Below are positions 1 through 11,600 of a stretch of DNA of 64,000 nt, one piece after another (within the stretch, counting starts at the first letter, position 1; the number at the start of each line of letters is the position of its first letter). The position numbers and the translations under genes were made by a program. The notes below the pieces were generated by a model, which was not told the origin of the DNA, searched no databases, and saw only the letters and a list, made by a program, of their open reading frames with translations. This stretch comes from Agelaius tricolor (lineage: Eukaryota > Chordata > Aves > Passeriformes > Icteridae). The stretch lies in the NCBI GenBank assembly GCA_023055355.1, contig JALJCS010000015.1:21007516-21071515 (forward strand), in the 5' to 3' direction.

Positions 1-428
1 CCGCCAGCTCTCCCTCCGCACAATGCCGGGACAAAGCCGTCTCAGCTTTCACCCCGCAGAAACCTCTGTGGGTGGAATTCAATCTGGGCTGTGCTCCGCT
101 CCCTTCAGGGGCTGCGGAGGAGAGGTTCAGTGAGGAGCTGGAAATGCGAGCACGGAGGCAGCTCCTGTGGTTAATGTGAGCTTGGTAGGGCTGCCTGGGA
201 ATGCAGTGCCAGCCCTTTCTGCCTCTCCACCGCCCCGAGTTCCTTGATGACGCAGAATGTATCTGTTAATTGGGCTGATGGTTTGTGGAGGAGGGGTGGG
301 AGGTCTGAGGGTGTTCCTGGGGGGAGTTGGTGCATGTTCCGTGATGCAGGCACCCACTAAATGCCATTTCTTGTACCTGGAGATTGTCTGCCTGGCAGGA
401 GGTGCCAGGCTGTGTGTTTGCTGTGTTC

Positions 429-434
429 AATAAA
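429..434 (+). terminator. Candidate poly(A) signal of an upstream + strand gene
   Basis: Canonical AATAAA, followed by an A-rich stretch and a GT-rich segment near 480-492, which is the usual layout of a 3' end. If real it would end a gene lying before the window (CYB5B by human synteny). A lone hexamer is weak evidence. Confidence 0.25.
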
Positions 435-1894
435 CTCATTATTATAAACAAACAGGTACAGGACCTTGTCTTCCCCCAGGTGTGGGATGTTTAGTTACTC
501 CATCCCTGTTACCCTGGAGTGTGTAACCCCCATGTTGCAGGGCTCAAATATCCAGTGTTGGTGAGTTGTGCCAGGCAAGGGATTTGCCTTCCTGTTGGTA
601 GAGGAAAAATCTTCTCCTTGGCAGAAGCTGGTGCTGAGCCTGTGCCAAGGATGATTAGCACCTTGTGTGGCTGAGTGACCCGATGGTCCCTGTGGGTGTT
701 GGGGAAGCAGCAGTTTGGGGATAAGCACTGTACAAGCAGCTCCTGAGTCCATACAATATTCCATGCTGTGATTACAATGGGAGTTTCAAAAACTGCAGCA
801 GGGCAGCTCCCTGCATCATCCTGACAATCCCAATCACCCCTTTGGAAGGGCCATGAGCAAGTGGCAGAGCAGCCATGGGCAGGGCTTTTCTCTGGAAGAA
901 CCCACATGGTGTGTGATGGTGGCACCACTGCCCTGTGGTCCCAGGGCTCCCACACTCACACCTCCATGAGAAGAGTGTGTAGGAGGGCTGTTTTTAATGG
1001 AAAGATGACATGGAGACCATAGATTTTGTGTCCTATTTGCATGTCTGCTTATAAAAGGATGTAACATCCCACTCCCATGGCTGTCAGCAGAATCAGGCTC
1101 TTAAAGTCTGCCTAATTATGGATCTCACGGTACCATAGGCAGCCTCAGGGCAGCAGTACCTGGTTGGAGCCTCACAGGAGGGGGCTGGAGGTCAGCAAGG
1201 TGCTGACTGGGGAAAAGGGCATGGAAAATCAACGGAACATCTGCTTTGGTCCTGGATTTCAGCTGAGATAATGTAGGGAAAAAGGGCATGAACTGAGTGG
1301 GAAGTGCAAGTTTTGGGGAGGAACGTTGGGCTTTGTGTTCTTGGCAAGCACCATCTCACTGTAAACTTTATTTATCTTTGATCTAGAGGAATTGGATCCA
1401 AAAATCAGAGAAATAAACAAGATTTCAGAACTATTTTTAAATCTGCTTCCAAGCGCTGCAGGGTCAGTACTGCGCATGGTTCCGCTCCTCCGAGCACTGA
1501 GGAGGATTTGCAGGGTGTCTGAGACAGAGATGGTAAAATTCAGGGGCCAGTGGGCCCCAGAAGAGTCCTGACACAGCCAACTTGTGTTTGCACATGACAG
1601 CTCCCACTCTGGCACAGGGAGGTTATGGTGGCTTTATTCCAGGATGAAATGAAAAGACCCTGTTAATGGGATTTATGTGTCCCCTCTGTTTTTAAAACCC
1701 TCATGAACCAGGAATGCTTTCAGGACACAGCAAATCCCGTGCACCTAAAGCTGGACCTTGCCCAGCGTTGGCCCCGCAGCCAAGTGTCCTGTTCCCTGTC
1801 ACCAGCACGGGGACAGGGGGACAGTGTCTCCTGCCAGCAGTAACCACCCTGCACGGCCCCGGCGCCTCCATCACGAGGGTGAAGTCAACGCCAA

Positions 1895-1930
1895 TGTCAC
1901 ACGCTGGTGTCACACGCTGGTGTCACCCGC
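1895..1930. repeat. Short tandem repeat, 13-bp unit
   Basis: Two exact copies of a 13-bp unit starting TGTCACACGC at 1895 and 1908, then a third degraded copy from 1921. Confidence 0.7.
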
Positions 1931-3249
1931 ACCGTGTTGTCTCTCCTCCAGGGACACCACTAACAGAAATTACTATAAAACAGGTTTCCTGCCAGCCTCG
2001 GCAGCTCTAATGAGTCAGGAAGTCGAAGTCGTAAGTAATCTGGGAATAGGGGAACTGTTGACAGAGCCTAATTATTTTCTGACAGTCTTTCTAACACCGC
2101 TAGAAAATAAAACACCTACGTCGGCTCCGGAATCGCAGACGGGGTTAGTGATATTCTGCAGGCACCTGCTAATTTGTCCCCACAATCCTGGTTTAGGCTC
2201 CTTCCCCCTCACACCTGCTGCTCTCCGGCTGCTTCTGCAGGAAGAGGAACTTTATAATAAAGAGAGAAAATACCTCAATGACACAGAACCGCTGCAGCCT
2301 GCTCCCACGGCTTTTCCATGTTCTGGGGCCCATAAAACAAGAGGAGTTTTATGGCTCTGACTGGATCCCAGGGAATCTTGTACATGTGCTTTCTTGACCT
2401 GCCTCGGTGTGGTTATTCCCCCCAGTCCTGCTGCTCTGTGCTGCACCATGGACTGACTAATCATTTTAGTCCTTTAAGTTCTTATTGTCCAAGACTGTTT
2501 GGTCCTCCCAAAAAACCGAAATATTAATTCTTTCTCCAAATTTGGCCTTTGCCCATTGCCTCCCTGTCTTGGAATGCTGGGAGCAGCAGGGCCTCTCTCC
2601 TTTCCAGCTCTTACCAGGGCAGTGCTTTGGAGGTTCCCCCAGGCTGGGTGAGCACAGGTGGGATTGCACAGCTAGGCTGCTCCTGCCTCACTCCATGGAG
2701 CACCAGGACTCCTTTTTTCTCTGCTTTGACCCCTGTTCTGTGTTGTTATTTGTGGTGTCCCAGCTCTGCCCTTCCCAGGACTCAGCAAAGCTCTTCACAG
2801 CCAAACGGGCTCCAGCAGCTGTCGTGGAGCTGCTGCTGCCGGGCCAGCAGCGCCCGGGCTTTGGTGCTGTCCCGTCACTGCCCAGCCATGGATGCCTGAG
2901 CCTCCCAAAGGCACCTTCTCCATCCTGAACTGCTCCATCCCTGAGCACTCTGTCTCAGAGTGCTCCCTCTGCCACTTCCCTCTCAGGACTAAGATCTGTT
3001 TTCCTTCCCCACCACAGCCTGTCTGGTGGTGGCACCTTCTCCAAGAGCCTCTGTCTTCCTCAACACTCAGACAGGAGGTGAGTATAGCACAGTCTTACAT
3101 TGTTTTCCCTGTGTGCTTCCCAAACAATTCAGTTTTGTAGTGCCAGCATAGCAGTAGCTCTCCCTCCCCTCATGGACAGACATTCCTCCCTCCCTTGCAA
3201 GGCAGGGCAATCTCTGCCTGGCACAGGTGAATCCCCCTTTCCTTCTGAA

Positions 3250-3485
3250 GTCATCAGGCTTGAGATTGCCAAAGGGGAACCTTTCCCTTCAGCTCCCCTG
3301 AGTATGCCTGCTCCAAGAGAGCTGGAGAGGGACCCTGGAGTGCCAGGACAAGGGGGAATGGCTTCCCACTGCCATAGGGTAGGGTTAGATGGGCTATTGG
3401 GAAGCAATTCTTCCCTGTGAGGGTGGTGAGGCCATGGCACAGGTTGCCCAGGGAAGCCATGGCTGTCCCATTCCTGGAGATTTTG
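3250..3485 (+). mobile_element. CR1-type LINE fragment, sense orientation
   Basis: Contains the typical CR1 3' region: a GAGCTGGAGAGGGAC segment near 3318, a GGGAAGCAATTCTTCCCTGTG block at about 3399-3420, then GCACAGGTTGCCCAGGGAAG. It stops before the usual tail, so it is truncated at both ends. Confidence 0.85.
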
Positions 3486-5191
3486 CTGAGGGACTCAGTG
3501 ATCAGAACAAACCCTTTTGGAAGACTTACCTAGGAAGGACACTCGTGCCTGACTTGAACAATGCATAAGTGAGCTGTGCTGAGCACCATGAGACAGCAGC
3601 AGAACTGCAGTATGCCATGACTGAGTGTTCCTGGGGACCAGGACGGCTGCATCACGGCTGTCACTGCCCAGGGAAGGGTCTTGGAGACTTCCATGGCACA
3701 CTCTGGGCAGGGGCTGGTCACCAGCTCTGATGGCTGATGGACAGGATGAAATCCACAGATGTCCTGGAGTCCTGTGCCCTCCTGCCACGCCATGAATGAA
3801 GTCAGGTGGAGGAGATGAAAAGCCAGGACGGCTCCAGGAACTAAAGCAGCTTGTCTAGGATGAAAGAGGAACTGACTTCAAATGCCACCAACCACGCACT
3901 GTGCAGCTGCCACTGCCCTGCCAGGGCTGTGAGACAGGGACACCACGTGTGTCCCACCCTGACATCATGGGCACTGCCTGGTGCCCTGTGGGCAGGGGAC
4001 ACAGCAGAACAGGGTAACATGGCAGGACAGAGCGCCAGTGCTCCAAGGACCAACTCAGTGGTGTCACGTGCGTGGGACTGTGGTCGAGTGCTTGGTGAGG
4101 ACACCAGTGTGGCCATCCCACAGTGGCCGATTGACCAGCCAGGCATGGGGCTCAAGGGTTCTCCATCGGCTCTCGGGCTGCACCGAGGCCATGGAAGCTA
4201 CTGAGTGTTTTCAGAGGGAGATTTCGCTGGGATCCGAGAGCAGACTGGCAAGGAGCTGGCAGCAGCAGGGACGGCAGCCAACCTTTCGGTGTCCCAGGGA
4301 AACTGGACCCTGTGCGGCGCCGGAGGCACGCGGCAGCTGTTCACAGCTCCTTCCGCCTCCATTTTTCACAGCTTAAGCACTCGCCTGGCACCTCCATCCA
4401 CTCACACACAACCCTTCTTATTTTCCCATCCTTTCCCCACTTTCAAAGCAGATTTTGGACACTTTGGAAAAGCAATCGTATGTCTGTGCGGGACACCTTT
4501 CCACACCTCCTCCCCCTTCTTAGACCTTTCAGAGAAAGGGAATCCCAAATTCCCCTTCAAGAACGAACTGCTTGTGTTCTCCCAGCTCCCCACATGTGGG
4601 GCACTTGTGTCTTCAGGCAGCTGCCATCGGTGTCAATGATAACGCACTGTTGACACCACTTTTGTATTTTCATGTTATTTGGAAATAGCTCTTTTTTTGG
4701 GACAATAACCGCCAGCGGGTTTGGCAGCTCTGCCTTGTGGGTTTCCATGCCGGAGCCCTGCGGCTGGATGGAGCTCTGGTGGCACCACAGCCGGCCCTGA
4801 CCCTCGGGATGCCATCACGACCCCCCGCGAGGGGGGGGCGAGGAGGGTCGGGCACAGCCCCCTGAAGCACAACCCCGGCCGCGGGACCTGGGGACAACCG
4901 CTGCTGCCGTCCTCTCACTCGGGCTCCATCCCGGGGGCTCCCCGAGGGTCCATGCCGGCTGCCCTCACGCCGGGGCGCTCCCCCGAAGAGCTCCCCTGAG
5001 GGACCAGCCCGGCCCCTCACCCCGGGGGCTCCCCTCAGAGTCCACCCTGGGGCTGCCCTTGAAGGGCCCTCCCGGTTCTCCGATCCCGGGAGCTCCCCTC
5101 ACCCCGGCTCCCCTCAGGGCAGGGCTCTCCCGTGAGGCTCCATCGCGCCCCCCGCTCCCCTTCCAGACTCTTCCCCCGCGCCCCCCCCGCG

Positions 5192-5203
5192 TGCGCACGC
5201 GCG
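5192..5203 (+). promoter_or_regulatory. NRF1-type promoter site
   Basis: TGCGCACGCGCG matches the palindromic NRF1 consensus YGCGCAYGCGCR at every position. Two weaker relatives follow: ACGCACGCGC at 5238-5247 and GCGCAGGCGC at 5295-5304, each one base away from the core. Confidence 0.6.
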
Positions 5204-5550
5204 GCCGTTCCGCCCCCGCCGGTCCCCGGCCTCCCTCACGCACGCGCAGAGCGGCCGCGCCGCCGCCGTTCCCCGCCGGCCCCTCCCGTGCCCCGCGCAG
5301 GCGCAGCGGGCTCGGAGCGGCGTCGGGCGCGCTCCGCTGCACACCGGCCCTGCGAGCGCCGCCCGCTCCCGCAGCCCCGGCCCGACCGCCCGCCCGCCCC
5401 GCCGACCGCGGCCCCGCCGTGCGCCCAGCGCGCTCTCCCGGCCCGTGTCTCCGCTCCGCTCCGCGCGCGGCGGAGGCAGCCGCGCCCCCCCCCGGCCCGG
5501 CCCCCCCTCCTCCCGCCGCCCCCTCGCCCCCGCCGGGCCGCGGAGCTGCG

Positions 5551-5623
5551 ATGCCCTCGGACTTCATCTCTCTGCTCAGCGCCGACCTCGACCTCGAGTC
5601 CCCCAAGTCGCTCTACTCCAAGG
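5551..5623 (+). CDS. NFAT5: NFAT5 coding exon 1
   Basis: Residues 1-24 plus one base of codon 25. Carries the start [17 protein letters not shown], whose leucines form the CRM1-type nuclear export signal known in this protein. Donor is G|GTGAGT. Confidence 0.96.
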
Positions 5624-8600
5624 GTGAGTGACCGTGGCGGGCTGTGGGGGGGGCAGCGCCGGTACCGCCGGGCCCGCGCTCCGGGCCGCCCCGGGCCCCG
5701 CGAGGCATCGCCCGCCCGCCGCCCCCGCCCCGGGATGCGCGGCCGGAGGGGCCCCGGGGCCGCGCGGGGCCGCCCCGGCTCCCCCGGCCGCATTCCTGGC
5801 CCGGCCGCGGCCGCCGCAAGAATGTGTCCCGACAGGTTCCGGCGGCGGGGCCGGCGGCGGGGGGCTGCGGCCCGCCCGGGGTCCCTGCCGGCCCCTCCCG
5901 GCCCCGGCTCTGCCCGGCCGCGGCCACGGACACGCTCCGGCCTGGAGCGGGAACTAACGGGGAGTGCGGGCGGGTGCGGACCCCCAGAGCTGCTCAGTAA
6001 AGGCTCCCGGGAACGCGGCTCGGTGGAACGGGAGGGCTCGGGATGCCCTGGTTTGGGGTGGGAACGGGAGCGGAGCCCGGCGAGCCGAGCGTCCTGGGTC
6101 CCGGTGCCCGGAGCATCGCCGGGCGTTATACCCGAGCACCGGGGTAAAGCAGCATTGTCTGTGGGAAGCTGGACCCCGAGGGGATGGAGTGGGTTTAAAA
6201 GTAAATTAGATTAATTTCTGTTTTCATAATACCGAATTTGAGCTCTGACAAGTGCACGTGAACATGGGTAAGTCTATCAGGACAAGTGTTACGTACTGCA
6301 GAGTTTTTAACTCATTTTCTCGTGTTTAAAAGACTTGAAAGCCAGTACTATTAGTTTGTGATACTAGAAGTATCAGTTAGTAGTTCATTAGTAGTTTGTT
6401 GCACACACCTGCCCACAGTACAGCTGGCGAGGGGAGCAATTTTGGGGCCGTAAAATGAAATAAATGGAAAAATCTCTTATTACCCTGAAGTGAAGGTTTA
6501 AGCCAGTTTAATGTTGTTACAGCATTAACATGGTTAACAGTAAAGATTTAATTTTTTTAGGACTATAATATGGTCATTAACTTTGAGTTGTGCGTTGGTA
6601 AGAGATGAAGGTATGAGAAATAAAAAGACTTTAATGAATTAAACTGCTCAGAGTTATTGTCTCTCTCTTTAAAGTTATCACTGGTAGCTTGTAAGTTTTT
6701 TTTAGGATGTTACCAGAGGGGCTCAAGGCTTTCTGGTTGCCCAGCACAATGTGTTCCAGTTGGTTTCAGTCCTTGTGCCAGCAGTAGGAAGAGTATTTTG
6801 GAACAGGGTAATTCAATTATAAATACAGGTGATAAACCCCATTGAAGTTATGATTTATCCTACTGGATATTTGAGAAGTGTGCACTGTTAGTTTGTAACA
6901 CATTGGAAATAAAAAGCTTTTGTGTAAATCACAAAATTGCTTCAAGGACTTGTTCATTGAGCAGAACTTCTGAACTGCCCAATCTCACTGTGAACTCTCT
7001 TTTATTTATTTGTGTTTAATGGAATGGTTGGGTGTTTCAGGTTGTAAATGAGTCTCAAACTGATTAATCAAGAGTGTATTTTTCTTCTGGTGCAGAGATG
7101 TGGGTTCAGAGCTGGAAGAGGTCGAGGGAAGGATGTTGTGGTCACAGTGAGCTCTTGATCCAAGCAAGATGCCACAGCAGAGGTGTATAACACAGACAGG
7201 GGTTATAAAGAGGTTAAAGCAAGTTTTGCTTTTCATATTTTGTCACAACAAAAGATCAAGGAGATGATAAGTTGAAATGCAATTTGAACTTCAGAACCAA
7301 TGAATATACTTCTTGAGAATGAATAATAAAGTGATTGTGAGTGTGATTTTAGCTGAAATTTAGGAAAAGGTGTTACTGGTTCTCTGACTGATCAGAACAT
7401 GCTCCAGTGTACTTTTTTTTTTTTCCTAGATAGATACAGATAAGTTATCCTGTGGACAAGTGCTCTGGCTCAGGGTACAAGTACAACTGATGAGATAAAG
7501 GGAAAGGTCTGAACACAGTGAGAGAACCACAAATATGCATTTATGATGAGGGTGTGTTAGAGTGAGTAGTTTCTTCTAACTGCTCTGCTTTTAGCAGCGC
7601 AGCAGCCGCCCCGTGGGTGGAATCCAGCCCCAGGCTGAGCTGGGGCCAGTCCCTCTCCTGTCGGTGGCATTCCTGTGCTCCCGGTGCTTGTGGCTGGTGA
7701 TCCCGGCCTTGGGAGCCTCCCTGATGGGCACTGGGGGGCTCTGAGCTTCTCAGGGAACCTCAGCTTGGTGGGGTCTGCGGAGCTGCTGGGGTTTCTGACA
7801 GAGAAAATTTGGTTTGGTGGAGTTAAAGTGGCTGAGTCTGCGGGCACCAATTAACAAAAAAGCAAAGTTACATTTGGAAACCCAGCCACTGGAGTTTTTA
7901 GTGGTGTGATTTTTTTCTCTCCTTCTCTGGACAAACTGACTTACGTCATCAGCCTGTCCCCGCACCATGTGTTAAAAGTTTTGGCTTGCACCACCATCTC
8001 AGTTAAGAATTCTGTTTTCCCATTCTCATTAAAAAAAGTCAAACAAAATTCTGAAAGCCGCCACGCCTCAGGTGAGTGTGAGTGGGTAATATAAACTCAC
8101 CCGCAGTGAGAGTCCATAATGTAAACTCTGCTCTGATAACTCATTCCAGTAATTTCTTTTCATTTATGCGTATCTTGGGACGCAGAGTGTTTTCTTTGAG
8201 TATCTCAATACTTTCTGTTGCAGTTTCTGCCCCTGTAGGTGTGTTTCCAGGAGCAGCTCCAGCCCCAGTGAATTCCCATGTGCACACTTCAGGCAGCTGT
8301 GTGCTCCTCTTTTCCTCGTGGCTCTGCTCACGCCAGCTCTGACGTGGCCACAGTGAGCTGGACTGGGGAGCTGATCATGTTAAAATTAACTCAGCTTCTC
8401 CCTTTTTCTTTCCCAAAGGAAAAGGGGAGGAGAAATGTTGGTTTTTAATGGGGTGAGTGTCCTGTGTTTGCTGTGGGTCTTCATGAATAGCTCGTGCTGA
8501 CTCAAGGAAGGGACATGTGGAAACTGGCCTTGGGGAAAGGTGGGACTAGTTCTTTCAGCAGCTTATATTGGCTTAAAATGATAGTGAAACTGTACTGAAC

Positions 8601-11600
8601 TTGCAGGTCTCTGCAGCAGGATTTCTAAATGTTTCATATATTGGTTGTAGCTGTTAAAAGTGAAAGAAATGGGAAGTGTGGATTCCAGGGCCTGTTGCTG
8701 GAGCTCATCCACAGGCCCTGAGGAGCTGACTTGTGTGAAGGACTAAAACCAGTCTTTTAATGTATAGTCAATATTAAACAATGTATAATAATTAAGAAAT
8801 GCTTTGTAACCATTGCAGAAGGATGATATCTCCTGCTAAGAAGTTAAAGATATAAACAAAAATATGCATCACCTCATGCTGAAAATATTTAGGCTGTAGT
8901 ATGTTTCTTTCCCATCTTTACATAACACACTGTCCTTTTTGGAATAAACCAACCCAAATGTGCATACAGATTAGTAATGTAGTAGAAAAATCACTGGAGC
9001 GTAAAACCTAAAACCTCGAGGCTGGTTGTCCTGTGGTTGAATATCATCTGCAGCATTCAAATAGAGCAAAGTTGGCTCTTTGTTGGCAGCAGGCAGAGGT
9101 GAAAACCTGTAATTAAAGCAGTTCATCAGATGTCAGGGACTAAATCTGATTAAACATGGGATTAATTTAGCTAATACATTCACTTTGAGTTGCCCAGTAA
9201 TGTGTGTGTACTAATAAAATGGCATTTTTGCACTGTAGCACAAGTGCAGTTAGAAGTTTTTATTCATGTCCTGCATTTTGCTTTCCACAGTGGAGTGGCT
9301 GTAAAACTGAGAGACTTCCTGGAATTTGGTAGCAACAAGAAGAATGTTAGTATTCTGATAAATAGCTCTTTTGCCCTAAAAACGTCATATAACCAAAACT
9401 CAAACGTTCTTCATGCGTAAATGTGAAATGACTGTAATCCATTTGTGTTTGCTGGGAATTGGGATACAACACGTGGGGTTTGGTGATTTTTCTTTTTCCC
9501 TACCAGAACTCTTCTTCTGTGATCCCAGGGATAACTCTAGTAAGACAGTGACTAAATTATCAAAGAGGGTTGGAAAAGATGCTTTATGAAAATAATGTAG
9601 AACTTTAGAACTAGTACTAGCAGGTTTTAGGAATAGAAATCAGACTTGGCTTCTTTTTGAAGCAATTTTTATCTTACTTTTATAGCTGGTAGAAGGTGCC
9701 ACGGGGGTTGTGCCGTGCTGAGTGTTCTGTGAGGGATGGATCCCTCCATCCACCCCTTGCAGCTCTGCCAGCTGCCCCCAGGACATTCTGACTTAACCAA
9801 AATGGATTCAACCAAAGTTCTTAAACTTGTGCGTCAGCCTTTCCTTAAATGTCCTTTCCTCCTTGGAATCTTCCTCTTTTATTGGCTTTCAAAACAAAAC
9901 TCTGGAATGTGTTGCTGCAAGATGATTGTGTGGTGCTGGGGGTAGGGGGAGGACTTTGAATTCACAGCTTTCCAGGGTGTAATTTGAATATTCCGGTGGC
10001 AGAGCTGTCTGAACAGCCCCTTTTCCTCACCGTCTGTTCTCACCCATGGACTGTGCTCTGAATCCTGCCAGCACAATTGTTGTTTGTGGTTGGGAGATGA
10101 ATGGGATTGGGAAACTGATCTAGAATGGGGATATTGTACTTCTGATCGGATTTTCTCACATTGTTCTGCTTCCTGGTCTGGTTACTGTGCAGCTGCACAA
10201 GGAGTGGTGTCCGGGCAGGAAAGGGGGGCTCTGGGGCACTGGGACCAAGTGCTGGAGGTGGGAGCAGATGAGCTAAAACTGCTGAGCTGGCTCTGCCTCG
10301 GACAGAAATGCTCCTGGTGTTGTGCCTTGGTAGCGTTTGCGGTGCCCTTGTGCCGAGACTGGGCAGGCAGGGCAGCCCTGTCCCTGGAGAAATCTGTGCT
10401 GCTTTGGTTCTAGGACTAGTTGGAGTCTGTGATTGCCAGTTTTACTTGTTTTGGATACTTTGTCCTTCTCTGAAAGTTGTCATTTTTTCTGTTAGAGAAT
10501 CCCCATACATTGCCCAATTCTTTTGTCCCTGGAAGTGTCCAAGGCCAGGTTGGATGAGGCTTGGAGCAGCCTGGTCTATTGGAAGGTGTCACTGCCCATG
10601 GCAGGGAGTGGAATGAGATGAACTTCAGGTGCATTCCAAACCAAACCATTCCTTATGGTTCTGTGATTCTGTATTGCAGATTAGTGTTGTCAAGAAGTAG
10701 AATTTTCTCATCATACATTTCTGAGGTTGTAGGTTAAAATTTTTCATTTTTTTATGAAGCATCTGACCTTTACTTATAAATTTTCAACAGCATGGTTACC
10801 TTTTGGTATCTGTAACTAAAAATGGTTGGCATCTTGGAGCCTTGATCTGACTTTTGCACTGGTACACAGGTTATGCAGTTTTATATGAAATGTATTTTAC
10901 AGAATCATTCAGCTTGGGAAAGACCTCTAAGGTTGAGTTCAACTTTTGAGTGATCCCCACCTTGTTCACCAGACAAGAGCATTTATTGCCATGTCCACTC
11001 ATTCCTTGAACCACCTCCAGGGATGGTGAAAATGAAAGAGAACTAAAACTTCATTTTAGACAAAAAGGCAATGGCTGAGCTAATTTTGAAGTGTAGCAGT
11101 GGTGGTGAACACCAGCAGGAGTTGGTGAGTGGCCAAAGTGCAGGTGCAGTAAGGTGTGTGGTCATGTCTCTGCAGTTACCATGTGTGCTGTCTCGGTGGG
11201 TATGTACAGAGTAAACTGATGAGGCTGAACAGTCAGGCCACTTTGTCACTAGCAATTGTTTTAGGAACTGACTGAAACAAACTCTCAGATCCAGCTTTGA
11301 ACAAACTCTCAGATCCAACTTTGAGCTGTGTCGTAATAATAGCAAGTGCTAATGGACACGCAGTAAAATCTCCGGTAGCTGCTGTTTGTAATGCAAGCAG
11401 TGCTTTAGCAGTGTTTAAAATGTGAATGTCCAACTTCAGGTACATTATTTTACTATATTGTATAGCTCTGAGGCATCTGTGAGGTGAATATCACTTAACC
11501 AGACTGAGGAATGTTGTCACTGTTTACATAAATACACTCTGTAGTTGTTCTCCATTCCCTTCCATCACTTGTCCTTCAGCATTTGGAAGGGTTTTATGAA

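Larger units (their letters stand above)
1..4779. other. Intergenic region upstream of NFAT5
   Basis: No reading frame here resembles a protein I recognise; the open frames are short, overlap on both strands and lack splice or coding logic. The stretch holds one CR1 fragment (about 3250-3485), a small tandem repeat near 1895-1930, an isolated AP-1-type TGAGTCA at 2011-2017 and a candidate poly(A) signal at 429. In human the gene upstream of NFAT5 is CYB5B in the same orientation, so the first few hundred bases could be the 3' end of that gene, but nothing in the sequence proves it. Confidence 0.7.
4780..6150. promoter_or_regulatory. NFAT5: CpG island: NFAT5 promoter, 5'UTR and exon 1
   Basis: Composition changes abruptly from mixed to very C/G- and CpG-rich at about 4780 and falls back after about 6150. 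The island surrounds the NFAT5 start codon at 5551 and includes the first 500 bases of intron 1. It has no obvious TATA box, which fits a broad CpG-island promoter. At least three NRF1-like sites lie 250-360 bases upstream of the ATG. The transcription start cannot be placed from sequence alone. Confidence 0.85.

Noticed and set aside
5059..5550. Frame open for 164 codons upstream of the NFAT5 ATG and in phase with it
   Set aside because: It contains no in-frame ATG, lies in a CpG island where stop codons are rare, and is low-complexity Pro/Arg/Ala. The conserved N-terminus starts at 5551.
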